64,000 nucleotides of DNA from Hexactinellida sp. DTS-2022 (GCA_028753945.1 JAPNXP010000011.1:1302001-1366000); one strand, 5' to 3'; shown: positions 1-11,810, numbered from the stretch's first letter. Numbers and translations are program-made. Notes: generated by a model not told the origin, from the sequence alone.

Positions 1-258
1 TACAAACGGATTTTCGTTGAGTACTTTTGGGCAAAAACCTACCTACATAAACTAGCTGATAATTAGTTAACTTGTGTATAATACACTTTGTGACTATTAG
101 TAAACCATTGTAACATTGATAAAAACCTATTTTCCAATGTATATATTTTTTCTTGAAATTGATTTAATGCTTAGTCATCCAAACAAACGAATATTCGAAT
201 ATTCGTTCGTTTAGAAAAAGGTTCGTTCGTCACATTTCGAATATTCGTTTCAGCCCTA
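1..258 (-). mobile_element. TAGGG-type hAT-like MITE, cut by the window edge
   Basis: The end at 258 reads as the inverse of TAGGGCTGAAACGAATA, with many nested TTCG/CGAA motifs (ATTCGAATATTCG). The same element occurs complete at 4633-5045 and 32982-33379. Those copies are about 400 bp and carry near-perfect 8-bp target duplications, which points to an hAT-like mover. The missing part lies left of the window. Confidence 0.8.
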
Positions 259-598
259 GTTATTTCTGTTCCTCTATATCTATTACCAACTTCGCCTATT
301 AGCAAAGCAAATTTCTTGCAAAATGCGAGTTGCTAATACAGAAATTCCACTGTACATCAAATATATCACTATATCCATTATGTACTATAGCGGCAGTTTA
401 AACTAATCTGAAATTACTTTAAATAACTTACTATAGTTATACATGTAAATGTAAAAAATGTGATTTCTTGTCAATTTAGCCAATATCTACAAGTGGCATA
501 GGTGTATCTGTCAAGTACCATTCGTGGATCAAGTGGCACAAATTGGAATGTGGCTCTATCTCATTGGATAATAAACATAATGATGTTAAATTAAGCAT
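259..598. other. Intronic spacer, nothing recognised
   Basis: A/T-rich sequence between two MITEs. No reading frame, repeat pair or element end was recognised. Confidence 0.5.
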
Positions 599-601
599 TT
601 G

Positions 602-1301
602 GGCCCGTATTCACTATGATTACTTAATACTTAAGTCCTAAGTAGATACTATTTAGAGGTTGCTTTTCTATTAGATATATGCTAAATAAATAAATCTGTG
701 CCACGAGGGTTGTCCGTTATTTAGAGGTTATCCGCTATTTGGAGTGTCCGTTATGGGAGGCTCCACTGTATATAACTCTAATATTTATCGCTAATGTATA
801 CAAATTCTATGAGATGTCGCCTCTTTGGTTTCAGAATCGTATTCTACGCCACCGAATTGACCATTGTAGAAGCTTTCAACTCAATTACATATTTATTAGT
901 TTGAAAATTATCATCCGGTGTCACCATGTACCACTTCTTCCATTTGTCCCCATGGTTAAAGATGGAGTTCAAACCTTCTTTAAATGTATATTTCGAATGC
1001 GTAGATTACGAATATGAAATCTAAATTGCAATATTACATGTATTTAGTGTACAATAAACACTATTATTGACACACTGTATTACTAACTTCTATGGGAATG
1101 CTTATGGAGTACAAATACTTTTGGTAGGGGAGTGTACTTCCCCTAAAGTAAAGTAAGTAACTAATTATACACCAACGTCTAAAATAAAATTTTAGTTAAT
1201 TTAACTTAGTAGGTTACTTAAGTTTTGCACTAATGTACTATGTAGTATGTACATTGTACTTAAATATAACTTAAATCTTAACTTCTTAGTGAATACGGGC
1301 C
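602..1301. mobile_element. PIF/Harbinger-type MITE, copy 1
   Basis: The ends are inverted copies of GGCCCGTATTCACTAAGA-like sequence, flanked by the 3-bp direct repeat TTG (599-601 and 1302-1304). Three-bp target duplications and this terminus are typical of PIF/Harbinger MITEs. The ends are rich in ACTTAAGTA-type motifs. A second copy lies at 59299-59883 with a different target duplication (CAG), and a HARBI1-like fragment is present at 60290-60535. The small reading frame inside (739-1017) is not a gene. Confidence 0.8.
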
Positions 1302-1304
1302 TTG

Positions 1305-2535
1305 GAGTAAACGATTACGCGGGACTCAAAAGTAAATCCAAAATTAGTATATTCTAATTGCTTCATAAATTCATAAATTATAAATTTAATTACCTCATTA
1401 TCTAGTTAACGAGTTTTATGCCTCCATAAAAATCTAATTCAAAATATTTGCTAAGGTATTTTATTTTACTTAACATATAGTTTTATGCAAACGTGCATGT
1501 TGAAGTAGTAACTACAATTGTTACTATGGTGATAAAAACTTTAATATATGAAAACAAATTATTGTTCTCCAAATACTTTTGGCCAGGTAGCATAAAAGTC
1601 AGATTATTTATTCTAATTTATTAAATATCAAATATCTCAGAGATGGCGTAGGATAGAAACAAACTTGCAATGAGTCTACATCTTGAAGTGATGATGACTT
1701 GACGAAAAAAGCTAAATTTAATATTTGCAAATAGCAGATTCTCATGGAGTCACTATTTGTAACCACCACATATAGTGTATCGTAAATAAAATGTAGTCGT
1801 ACAGATGCAAATTTATATTTTTAATATATTAAGGTAGGGATTTATTAAAGGCCGATGTTGTTGAAAATTTTGCAAAAAGATTTTTTGGAGTTACACAACG
1901 ATTCAGGTCGGCCGCGGCAGCGGCCGACCCGAAATATGTAGGCACAGCTCTAGTTTAAAATTTCCCTTGATATCTACAAAAATATTTCATCAATCTATCT
2001 ATATACGTATTTTGGAAATTATAAAAAATCAAAAAGGATTTCCAAATTCTCCAAATTATGATATACATTCAACGCCGCTTTAGAGGTCATTCATTATTTA
2101 GGTTATTTTCAAAGGAGTAAAAGCATGAATCTCTAAATTATGTTCAAAAAATAAATAGTTTTACTTTGACAATGAAAATGGATACTTGTCAAAGTAATGG
2201 GGCTCAACGACACCAAAATAAACTGAGGTGAGGCTTTAGCCCCTACTTCCCCCACGGCTCAACGCCTTTGACAGTCAAAATAATGAAGCTGACAGTTTCT
2301 GATAATTGAGGTTAGGGAGATAACGAGCTATTTAGCATAATAAATAGAAAAATAACTAGAAAGGGGTTCACTAAATGAGCAAAAATGCAGAATATTCAGA
2401 AAAACCAAACTAAATAAATAAAGATGTGCAATAAGTTATAGACTACTGAATAGAGTGGTAAATTGGTCAAAATTATATCTACAGATTGGCTTAAACGATA
2501 AAGATTACATTATGTGAATAAGAAAATGACTTTAC
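1305..2535. other. Intronic spacer with old transposon debris
   Basis: No gene was recognised. CAAATACTTTTGGCC near 1570 looks like the end of a Tc1/mariner-type element. A G/C-rich island near 1905-1930 (GGTCGGCCGCGGCAG and its inverse) forms a short hairpin. Confidence 0.4.
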
Positions 2536-2853
2536 CTTTATAGCTAATTGTGTATTTCCAACCATTTCGTGTTCTCGTAACAACAATTGTACAGAACTGA
2601 GATCTTTCCCAAAGTTTTCAGAACTAATCGTGGAATCAATATCAACAATCCAAGAGATTGTTTCTTCGAAATTATGAATTGACTTTTGCAAATACAATAC
2701 ATCATATAAAGCTTGTTTACGTTTTTCCATTCCACTCAACAGTTGATCCCAATCAAATAGTAGGGTATCTATGTCACGCTTAAGTTCTAAGTAATATTTA
2801 GAAGATTCTTTCAATTCCGCAATTCGCAAAATACGTGATTCAAATGCCCAAAC
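2536..2853 (-). CDS. Alpha-spectrin, exon 4 of the 4 in the window (one repeat unit)
   Basis: The exon is exactly 318 bp, or 106 codons, the length of one spectrin repeat. It has an acceptor (TTTTATAG) at its upstream edge and a donor (AAG/GTAAAG) at 2536/2535. It is open throughout and starts and ends in phase 0. The encoded segment begins VWAFESRIL and includes ETISWIVDID with the conserved helix-A Trp, followed by GKDLSSVQLLLREHE, close in pattern to GHDLASVQALQRKHE of animal alpha-spectrin. It joins in frame to the exon at 34643-35022 and continues the first repeat after the SH3 domain. Spectrin is the actin-crosslinking rod of the membrane skeleton. The next exon must lie left of the window. 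Confidence 0.88.
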
Positions 2854-2884
2854 CTATAAAATAACAGAAGAAAAAGTGTGAAAA

Positions 2885-4140
2885 ATCCGGGGCTTTTCAT
2901 TAGTCACAGAGTCATTTGACTCGTGACGAAGTAAGGTGACTCGAGTCACTGGTACTGCGAACTGTAATTAAATTTAATGGAATTCAGTGACAGTGACAGT
3001 GACAGTGACAGTGACAGTTACAGTTACAGTTATAGTTACAGTTACAGTTATAGTTTTAACTTCCGTTAAAGTTTTCATTACAGTTAATGTTCACCACAGT
3101 CAGTTACAATTACTTTGGTATTCACAACTTTCACCTATTTAAAGACTAAAACTTGGTTAATTAATCCTAACCAATATTATACTCAAACCAATGACCGGAT
3201 TAAAATTGCATATCCATTTTTTGACGCGATTCAGGTATCACAATGTATTCTGTTGGCAGGAAGAAGTTATCGAAGGTGCTCGAAGGTTGGTGACATGTAT
3301 ATGCATGTGATATGCGAGAATGAGAATCCTTGTGATTTTAAATAAAAAATTAAACGGGCCAAACAACATACCATTGGAGTGAGTTGAAAGGCTTCAATCG
3401 ACTCACGGAACCTACAGTATATACAATTCGTCTCTGATCTTAAGCAGTGACCACTTCAACATCATCTTCAGCAAACCACCTCTCCCTGCCCAATTTAATG
3501 AAATGAAGGAGATTTTAGTTAAGGAATATAGGAAATGGGAATGAACCTTAATTGCAACCAATCGGCAAATTGTGGATAACATGGGCAGTAGTGGATGTGA
3601 TTTACACTATTGGAAATCGTGGACGGGACATTCCCCATTTGTAATCAATTATGTGTTCGATCTTTTTATATGTTAATATATTGAAATTTTCAACAATAAA
3701 TATATACCTAAATAATCCTATTCGTTTATTCAGTATCTCCGCAAACAGCATATTGTTTCATTTTTATAATTTCTTTTTTTGTGTCGCAGCACTGTCGCTT
3801 ACTGGTGTTGCGAACCGAAATGAATTTGAAACAATGTCAGTTTTAATTTCAGTTGGAGAAGAATGCATTTCAGTTACCGTTATAGATGAAGCTCAAGAAA
3901 AGTGTACATTTCAGTCACAGTTACAGTTTAGAAAAAAATAGAAAATCAATTTCAGTTGGGTTTCCGTTACAGTATAATTTCAGTTTCAGTTCGCAGCACT
4001 ACGAGTCACCCAGTAACCTGACTCGTGACAAAATTCAGTGACTCTAGTCACCGAGTCATTTGAGTTGTGACAAAATTAAGCACATCGGTGACTCGCAAGT
4101 CATCAAGTCAATCAAATGACTCGTCAAAAGCTCTGGATAT
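2885..4140. mobile_element. GAGTCAC-rich MITE-like element that hosts a BED-type hAT copy
   Basis: The outer edges are inverted and similar (ATCCGGGGCTTTTCATTAG on the left; the inverse of ATCCAGAGCTTTTGACGAG on the right). The sequence just inside is made of GTGACTCGAGTCAC-like motifs. An hAT derivative (2950-4001) sits within it. Part of the right side, together with the hAT end, is found again at 19187-19325. Confidence 0.55.
2950..4001 (+). mobile_element. BED-type hAT element, internally deleted derivative
   Basis: The ends match TAGTGCTGCGAACTG and its inverse, and the element is flanked by a perfect 8-bp target duplication CGAGTCAC (2942-2949 and 4002-4009), diagnostic of hAT. The subterminal DNA is an array of CAGTGA/CAGTTA hexamers (2988-3060). 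Inside, 3220-3345 matches the BED-finger start of the transposase at 52234-53895 (GDMYMHVICENENPCDF), then the match jumps to its C-terminal part (SKPPLPAQFNEMKEIL near 3470). The middle of the transposase is missing. Frames are broken, so this is a nonautonomous fossil. Confidence 0.82.
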
Positions 4141-4185
4141 GGCCACATTAGCTACTTCGACAGTTTACATATTCAGAATGATACA

Positions 4186-4556
4186 ATGATTAGTCAACCC
4201 ATAAATGTTAATTATAGTATATGTACTATATGTACTTTTCAAGGTAGTATTGACTTCCTTATTCCCCGAGACCATTTTTTAATGTCCCATGGTTTAATTG
4301 AATTCTCCCTTTTAGAGAGTAAAGTGGAAGGCACAAAGACAGATTTGGAAGTTCCATTGGAGTCTGGGTCTGGGGTGGACAGCATCTATGAGAAGTTACA
4401 TGACGAAGTCGGTCATCCCGAAATAAATACGACCCTACATTCAGTTCAGCAAAGATACATATGGGCACTTTGGGCAGGCGTTTCCCAAGACGTTAAAGCC
4501 ATTTACAGTGACATTATTATAAAGGATAGTCCATCTTTGGCCGGACCACTTCTGTA
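4186..4556 (+). pseudogene. Integrase element family B, 5' fragment (zinc-binding region)
   Basis: The reading includes KLHDEVGHPEINTTLHSVQQ, the His-His part of an integrase H2C2 zinc-binding domain. The same sequence is found inverted at 33690-33990, in the second family B copy. The match to that copy stops near 4555, and family B resumes at about 15120 after the family A element, so this is the left half of a split element. It is a broken fossil. The family is Ginger-like by its integrase type and its association with OTU-like reading in the other copy. Confidence 0.65.
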
Positions 4557-4624
4557 TTTTGTTCAAACTTTCTAAAATTTTCCTACCTATATAGGTAGGA
4601 AAATTTTAGAAAGTTTGAACAAAA
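4557..4624. repeat. Perfect 68-bp palindrome
   Basis: Two 34-bp arms meet without a spacer at 4590/4591 (CCTACCTAT/ATAGGTAGG at the centre). No mismatch was found reading outward to TTTTG and CAAAA. The arm sequence GAAAATTTTAGAAAGTTTG also occurs three times in tandem at about 5055-5145. Confidence 0.9.
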
Positions 4625-4632
4625 TAAATAAT

Positions 4633-5045
4633 TAGGGCTGAAACGAATATTCGAAATGTAACGAACGAACCTTTCTCTAAACGAACGAATATTCGAATAT
4701 TCGTTCGTTTGGATGACTAAGCATTAAATCAATTTCTAGAGACAAAATACATTGGAAAATAGGTTTTTGATAATGTTAGAATGGTATAATAATAGTTACA
4801 AAGTGTATTATACACAAGTTAGCTAATAATCAGCTAGTTTAAGTGGGAATTTATATTTACGATATCTCTAAGCTATACAAAAGTCTTGTTTTTGTCCAAA
4901 ATTAGTCAACGAATATCCGTTTCAATCTGATATTCGTCCAAACGAATATTCGTTTCGTAACGAATATTCGTTTGCAAACGAACGAATATTCGTTCAATCA
5001 TTTCGAACGAATATTCGAATATTCGGTATATTCGTTTCAGCCCTA
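4633..5045 (+). mobile_element. TAGGG-type hAT-like MITE, complete copy
   Basis: The termini are TAGGGCTGAAACGAATA and its inverse. The flanks TAAATAAT (4625-4632) and AAAATAAT (5046-5053) match at 7 of 8 positions, as expected for an aged hAT target duplication. It separates the palindrome at 4557-4624 from the tandem repeat that shares its arm sequence. Confidence 0.85.
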
Positions 5046-5150
5046 AAAATAATAATGAAAATTTTAGAAAGTTTGGACAAAATAATAATGAAAATTTTAG
5101 AAAGTTTGAACAATTAATAATGAAAATTTTAGAAAGTTTGAAAAAAATAA
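5046..5150. repeat. Tandem repeat of a palindrome-arm unit, three copies
   Basis: About 34-bp units of AATAATGAAAATTTTAGAAA plus GTTTGRACAA are repeated three times, with small differences in the last bases. The unit equals the right arm of the palindrome at 4557-4624. Confidence 0.8.
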
Positions 5151-6185
5151 TAATGTTCAAATGAAACGAGATAGGCCTGTTTCGTAAAATATGTCCAGCT
5201 ATTTATATGGACATATTTTTACAAAACCATGGATACCTTGTAAAAATATGACCGGCTGTAAAAATATGTCCGAGAAACCCTAGAGTGTTATTTTAACTAG
5301 TAACGGTCACACTAGTATATATATAATAAATTCATATGCACAGAAGATGTATTTATTTATTTATATTTTGACCTCTTCGTATTTCGTATGACATGGATGA
5401 TCAATTATATAACCAGGTAGTCCAATATATCTCATCTAATTCCTATGCAGATTCTGTCTCTGAATCTTCGAAGAAAAAGATCCGTCGATATGCTTCTGGA
5501 ATGATATTGAGAAAACAGTTATTGTATAAACAAATCGATGATCTCTGTGTCCTAGTGATCAAACATGATCAAGTCCCAAATATTCTTAAGGAATGCCATG
5601 ATGAAATTGGAGGGCACAAGGGTATACATGGCACTTATGGGATTATTAAACAGAGATACTTCTGGCCAATCACGTTCCAAGATGTAAAGTCCTATGTAAG
5701 TTTGTTGATTACGATTAGTACCTAACAATTTATAAATGATTGCACATTGTTGAATTTTTGCTCGTTGTTTTTAGCTCTGATTTTCTAATTTTAAACCTAT
5801 TCTTAGATAACAAAATTCCTATTGAACTTGGATTGCTTGGATTAATTAGACACTGCTAGGGAGCGTGATCAAAGTTGGTTTCAATGTTTTAGGATAGCTT
5901 TAATTAATTAAACATGGAAACCAACAATTCTTAATTAATTTTTTAGTGTGTATCTTAATTAAAAACGTTGTAGTAGTATAGGGTCCTACTATAATTTATA
6001 CTATAAAACGTACAGTTCTAAAATCGTACGTCGGACTTTCGTCCGGCCGGCCGTACCATTAGTAGTAGAGATTTCAAGTTTAGACAGGGGATAAAGAGTT
6101 TCCTGGAGGTGTGCATTCGAAGCCTGAATTCTCTATTTTGTCTTTGTCCGTCAGTTATATCGAAAATTGTGTTCTAGTTCAGTTA

Positions 6186-6232
6186 CACACACACACACAC
6201 ACACAAACAAACAAACAAACAAACAAACAACA
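6186..6232. repeat. Microsatellite (CA)n then (CAAA)n
   Basis: About eleven CA units run into about seven CAAA/ACAA units, inside an apparent intron of the family A element. Confidence 0.95.
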
Positions 6233-7240
6233 ATTGTGCTTTTAATATATAGATTATCATTCAAAATCAAATTGTTTTTCTCATTTCCGAGAGACCAAGC
6301 ACAAAACTACGCAAAGCGCTTGTTTTGTGTGCCAAGCTAGCTAGTATAATATATGTACTTATTATTTTAGGTCCAGTCTTGTGAAGGTTGCCAGGCAAAC
6401 TCAAATTTTACCCTTAAGGCTACTCGTCCTCTAGAACCAATAGCAATTACTGCAAAACCCTGGTATCTAGTTGGAATGGATCTGTAGGACCATTATTGCG
6501 CTCCCCCAACGGATATCAATATTTTCTGACGATGACTGACTACTTCACCAAATATGTTTCAACCCGATTACTTAAAACAAAAGAGGCTCCAGAAGTTGCT
6601 GCTGCAATATTCTCTATATACTGTCAATTTGGTGCACCAGTGCGAATTATTACGGACAACGGAACGTGTTTTACAAGTAAAGTATGTTGTTGTTACTACA
6701 ATCTCGAACATTGTATAATTATTCCAAACGGATAATTTTAAAAGTTATTTACTGATAACTATCTTTAGATAAATCGAGAATTGCAAAAACACTGTAATAC
6801 GCACTTATCCATAGGCGCCGATCTTTGTAGGAGTGAGGTATTTCCTGGGGGGGGACAAATTTGGGACCAATTTTTTATACCTTGGGAGCCAAAGGTCGAA
6901 GGTTGATTAGAAAGGTCAATTCGTTCCAAGTCGAGCGACTTGAGCATTCGGAGGCTAATGATGCTAGTACTACTAATGGTTTAAACAAACATAGTACATT
7001 AAATTTACAAACTTACCTGGCATGGCTAATCCTTCACTCAACAGGAGCATATCAACGACCTGGGGGATCCTGACTTCCCAGAGCCCACCATGATAGGTAC
7101 ATTTACGCGTATGGTAGTATATATAATCTTATATACAATCTTAATTTTCAAATTGAAAATAGAAGCTAGTATTCGATGTCACTTTGTGAAATCGAATAGC
7201 TTCTATTATAAATTTCATAACAATTACAGATGATATTAAT

Positions 7241-9896
7241 CATAGCCTACTCTATATATGGCCTGACAGTAGATGTACCAGGGATGCACAAAAAGATGGG
7301 AAATTTTAATTTTTTCTATATTGAACTACTAAGTTCTTTATGGGTCTCTAGGTCGTAAACATAACTCAGCCGTGCTAGCCCGTGATTAGTATTAGCTGTA
7401 ATGAGAACGGTGATTGGATTTCATAATTTAATAGTAATAATAAACACAAACAGTACAATTTCTAATATTAATATACTTTAAATAATACACAATTATTTGC
7501 TTTCTTTCCTCTCTCCTCTTTCTCTCTCTGGCTCTAGCAGTGACACACGACACACTTAACTACATAATAGAAATAAGAATAACAGAGTAATACAAATCAT
7601 GGTAAATACAAATAAGTAGACACATAATTAAGAGAATTTCTTAAATTTACGCTTTCTATACTTTTTGAAAGAACCAGCGAGTTATAATTCTTAACTTTGT
7701 TAATGTTGCAAGAAAGCAATTCGCTGCAGTAAAGACGAGCTTCGATAAGATGTTCCAACTAAATACACCACAGCTAATACAAGTAGACTTCCAAATACTT
7801 GGATCACGATTATCGCTATCTTCCAAATACATCAACGTGAGTTCAACTAGTATTTTTCTAGAAGGTCCACTTACAAGCTTCGCCATCAGCTCTTTATTGT
7901 TTTCGATGGCACTAAAGGTCTTCCATATAACAAATATGGAATTCAAAACTGGCTCAGATGGATATTTAAGTCCGCCACGGTCCGTTAGCTGCAGAAGTTT
8001 ATACTGAGAGTCCAGGTCTAAATCAAGGAGAAATTCTTTATCAACTGTTAACATATGTAGACAGACATGACACGGTTTTGTTTGTTTCAGGTACTGATGG
8101 ACAGTATAGCCTGCAATAAAGGCTAATGATTGAAGCAACTGTGAACCACAATCAATTGTTGATAAATCATTAATCGCATCAAGAAATGGCTCCAAATTGA
8201 ACTCACTCACCATCAGTAGTGGAATACGCTATACGGAGAAGAAAATGACTTAACAAATGACTGAATAGATTGAAAGGAAGTGTCTTGTTGGTCAGTAAAT
8301 ATGTTTGATTATGCTAGAAAGTTTAAGTCGACGCTCGGTTCAAGGATTTGAAGATAGATGTGATAATTAGAACCCGACATCATACGGTATAGACCGAAAT
8401 GGTGTTCCAAGGGATCCATCTGTAGAAAGGAGGACAACAGATATGTAAAGCCTGACAAGATTGAGTCAAATGATTGGTAATTTGTGGTAAGGTAATACAA
8501 GCATGTCTAAAACTGGTGTATGTTTGTTTACTCAGTTTGCCAATTTTTTCTGGTAAAGTTTGCCAAGCATCTAACCAAAACTACATGAGTCAAAAATAGA
8601 AATCGCTCATCATTAAAAGTCAAAGGTCTAGAGAAATTATCGTTCAAACGTATTCCTTTAAATGGTGTGTTAACGTTGAATAATTTCCAAACAGTAAGAA
8701 GGGTATCAACAAACTCCGGAGTATTCTTTCTATATTCTGGATAACACAATTCGTTCTGGATAGTTAGCGCAGATATTGTTAATTCGTTAACGACATTCAA
8801 AACCAGTTTTACATTTTGACGCTCTATGCTAGACGGAAACATGACTCCATAGTCAAATGAGGAGCTAACTTGGATAAACTTGTTCTTTCTGAAGTATATA
8901 ATTGACATACATCTTCAAAGGATGCACAACCGAACTTAAGGGGATAATCACAATAAGAACTAGAGTTGTATTTTAAAGCAAGTTCCTGCAAAACAGATTC
9001 AATTTCTCGGATGTCACTAATTGCAGCAATGGAAACGGATATACTCTGTCTATTAAAATAGGCTGAGGTGGATAAATAAGCATTGATTTCAAGGTACAAA
9101 TCTACTGAGATATTTTTTCAGCCATTTTAGCGAGAACAAACGTTATGTTGCTTTCATTACGGAACCACACCAACCAACTATAAGTTAAAGAAATCAAGGT
9201 TAACTTATCTTTCAAGTCCTGTGGAGAGTTACCACAAACTTCTCTTTCTCTTGACTCTCGGATCTCAAGCTGAGTTGTAGTGTTTGGATCATCAATTCTT
9301 CCTCTTTTGCATCGTATGAGAAGCGATTCCGTTTGTAAGGTTTGGATGAGTAATATGCTGGGCAGCGAGTTAGTAAACTTGGTACAGCGCCTTCTTTCAG
9401 CTTTGGCTTTGCCCGCGGTACTTCAGTAAAAGTACTATCTCCTCTTGGGACTTGGAAAGTGTAGTCTATGTCTTCTTTCTGAAAATGGTTGATACATACA
9501 TAGACCACCTTCAGGTCACCGATATCCTCGCGACGAAGAGCGTATGTCCAGGCATGATTCAGGGTTGGTGGATTTTGAGGCAAGGAACATGGTCATCTGG
9601 GTTGTAGTTGCTCTTGCAACCGGGGACAGAACATGAGTTTGGCATGAATAGAAGCTAATATGAATAAAATACCAAAGCGAAATTAAAAGGATGAGATTTT
9701 ACGTCAATAGAAGAGTATGGAAAAAAATCTGATCAATAATTGTATATATTTCAAGAATATTTCTAATTAATGTGGTTGATTATGATTATTATTTATGAAA
9801 TTAAATATTGTGGTTGGATAAATATTACCATCTTCTCCTTCATCCTTGGTCCACATTTTCTAGGTTACTGTCAGGCCATATATAGAGTAGGCTATG
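7241..9896 (-). mobile_element. P-type transposon P-1, copy 1 (THAP/P-element family)
   Basis: The terminal inverted repeats begin CATAGCCTACTCTATATA on both sides (7241 and the inverse ending at 9896), with further identity into GGCCTGACAGT. The direct repeat TATTAAT flanks it (7234-7240 and 9897-9903). That is 7 bp, against the 8 bp usual for P elements. Length is 2656 bp. Copy 2 at 46771-50245 has the same structure in the opposite orientation and differs in size only by an 809-bp insertion. The two are very similar over their whole length, so the family was active fairly recently. Confidence 0.92.
7656..9645 (-). pseudogene. P-1 transposase remnant (THAP domain and C-terminal half)
   Basis: From the ATG at 9645 the reading begins MPNSCSVPGCKSNYNPDDH. 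It continues, after a small frame break, as PQNPPTLNHAWTYALRREDI and VVYVCINHF, which is a C2CH THAP DNA-binding domain. A second block (about 9099-8528) reads ASFEDVCQLY, ERQNVKLVLNVVNELTISAL and KGIRLNDNFSRPL, and a third (8213-7656) reads LQSLAFIAGYTVHQYL and CHVCLHML. These are the C-terminal parts of P/THAP9-type transposases. The central RNase H-like stretch with the DPVHLLK-type motif is absent in both P-1 copies, so P-1 looks nonautonomous by design. Several frame breaks separate the blocks, and there is no functional protein. Confidence 0.85.
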
Positions 9897-11061
9897 TATT
9901 AATATATTTTCTTTTGCACGAACATAATTGCACAATTTATATACTGAGCGCATTAAATTTTAATAAATTTAGTCTACATTCCCCCAGTGGACCCCCCCAG
10001 TGTACCCCCCCAGACTTCCGACCTGGGGGGGTCCAGACCCCCCCCAGAACCCCAACATCGGCGCCTATGCACTTATCTTTTGCAGCACCATATCATCCAC
10101 AAACGAATGGCCTGGATGAATCTACTAACAAATCAATACAACTGTAAGTGATGAACTACTCTAGTTACTTAATTATTACATTAACGTAATTACAGATTCA
10201 AATATGAATACTTCTCAAAGGATATACGAATATACAATATTTTTGGTTGTATATTGTATAATAAAATTGTTTTGGGGTATTTATAATTTATTTTCATTAT
10301 TATTGGACTAAAGAAAGCGCTAAAGGGACAATTGGAACTGTGGCCGGATTTTCTAGAGGCAGTAACGTTTTCAGTTAACAATAGAGTTCGTGAAGCAACT
10401 GGTTACTCTGCTTACGAGCTTATGTTTGGTAGAAAAGCTCGTTTACCAATCGAAGCAGAAGCTCTGGGTGACTCAATTGGAATTGATCAAATTCTTTCGA
10501 ATCCTGATGGTAATTGGGATGGAGACGTTGATAATTTTCTTGAAGCATCAAGGAATATCTTGAATCTAATTCACAAACAGGCAGAAAATAATATTATATC
10601 AACACAAAAATCAATGAAAAATGTATATGACAAGAAGTTAAAAAGAACTGACAGGTACCAAAATTAAGTCGTGTTTATGTTGCTAATGAGAAATTTAAAT
10701 AATTACATCTCTCTAATATAGGGAGCTAATTCAACCAGGAAAGCTTGTATTAGTGATAAATCAATCCAAACGAAAGCATCTACCAGGAACAAAAAGCCAA
10801 TCTAAGTGGTCTGGTCCTTATATAGTGGAGTCTCTTCGCGGTACTACTGTTAATGTTCAAATCGGAAGTAAAAGGAAGAAATTTCGAATTGAAACAGTCA
10901 AACCTTATAAAAAACGGAAAGAATCTGATAATAAAAAAATGGACTCTATGAGTGAGGTAATTTTCAGTTTGTGCATTAAGCCTAAGATAACGAAATCTTC
11001 ACAGCTGATATAGGTTCAATACACCTTGAAAGCGTATTGAACTTGTTGGTTTTGTGTGTAG

Positions 11062-11810
11062 TATGGGGAACTTAGTGACAAGGTGGACGAAACTAATGAA
11101 GATGTTATTCAGGATTTTCTAGATCATGCTTTTCCCACTGAAAAGCAACTAGAACTTGGAGGTGATCAATGTTCCATTGCAGTTTCATTATTGGAAAGTA
11201 ATTATAATCGTTCCGAGGAAAGCGATGATAATAATTATGTGATAGAAAGCATGTTTGATGCAAATTATGAGGTAACTATTAAAAGGAGAATAAATGAATA
11301 ATTATATTAAACTCCAAACTTGTATTGTAGGATGAAAGCGAGGAGTTTGTTCCGAAATTGTTGGGTTAGTTCGAAATTCCTTTTTGTTAAGTATATTTTC
11401 AGGTAAAAAACTAACTCTTCTTATAGATACCGATGAAATTAAAGAAGAATTAGAAGCAGAAACGCCTTTTATACCACTCCAGAGCTTAACTCAAAAGATC
11501 ATATCAATTAAGGTAAGGGTGTTTGCTTACATTACAGTTAATATATACGTGTATTAAAAAAACGTTAAACCATTTCTAAATATTTTTTAAAAAATAGGAG
11601 CAACTCATTGAACCAATAAGGCATAAAATTCCCCTGAATAATTTACAACGTGATCTAGAGAAGAGATATTACTTACAGCCACATAATTATGAGACAATTC
11701 CTCCATGTTCTAGTCTACTCTTACGCGGAAATGAAGAAAGTGAAGAGGTAGTATTGGACTGCCTTTAAATTAGACAGCAAATATAGATTTTAATTTAATT
11801 ATCCCTCTCT
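11062..11810 (+). pseudogene. Family A middle segments, acidic, no known domain
   Basis: Short open segments are bounded by GT-AG sites, with acidic composition (for example DETNEDVIQDFLDHAFPTEK at about 11083 and DTDEIKEELEAETPF near 11430). They link the integrase to the protease-like region. I do not recognise a domain. They lie in the same orientation and have the same small-intron structure as the parts on either side. Confidence 0.4.

Larger units (their letters stand above)
6810..10069. mobile_element. hAT-type MITE (CATAGGCGCC ends) hosting a P-1 element
   Basis: The element starts CATAGGCGCCGAT and ends with its inverse. A perfect 8-bp target duplication CACTTATC lies at 6802-6809 and 10070-10077. 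G-runs lie near the left end and C-runs near the right end. Subtracting the P element at 7241-9896 leaves about 604 bp with no transposase. The insertion falls inside the family A integrase core, so it is younger than family A and older than the P element it holds. Confidence 0.92.
5393..10957 (+). pseudogene. Family A integrase region (zinc-binding, core, GPY/F)
   Basis: The first segment starts at an ATG at 5393 and holds KECHDEIGGHKGIHGTYGII followed by RYFWP, the H2C2-type zinc-binding domain. The core segment begins CEGCQANSNF at about 6377, with YFLTMTDYFTKYV and IITDNGTCF, which are retroviral-type integrase core motifs. PYHPQTNGLDESTNKS lies at about 10088 and RVREATGYSAYELMFGRKA at 10385. 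SKWSGPYIVESLRGT at about 10800 is the GPY/F C-terminal domain shared by Ginger1 and some LTR integrases. Segments are bounded by GTAAG-type donors and AG acceptors. The product would cut and join transposon ends. The element is a fossil, and the nested insertion lies inside the core. Confidence 0.75.

Noticed and set aside
739-1017. 92-codon open frame
   Set aside because: Lies wholly within the Harbinger MITE, and no transposase similarity was seen.
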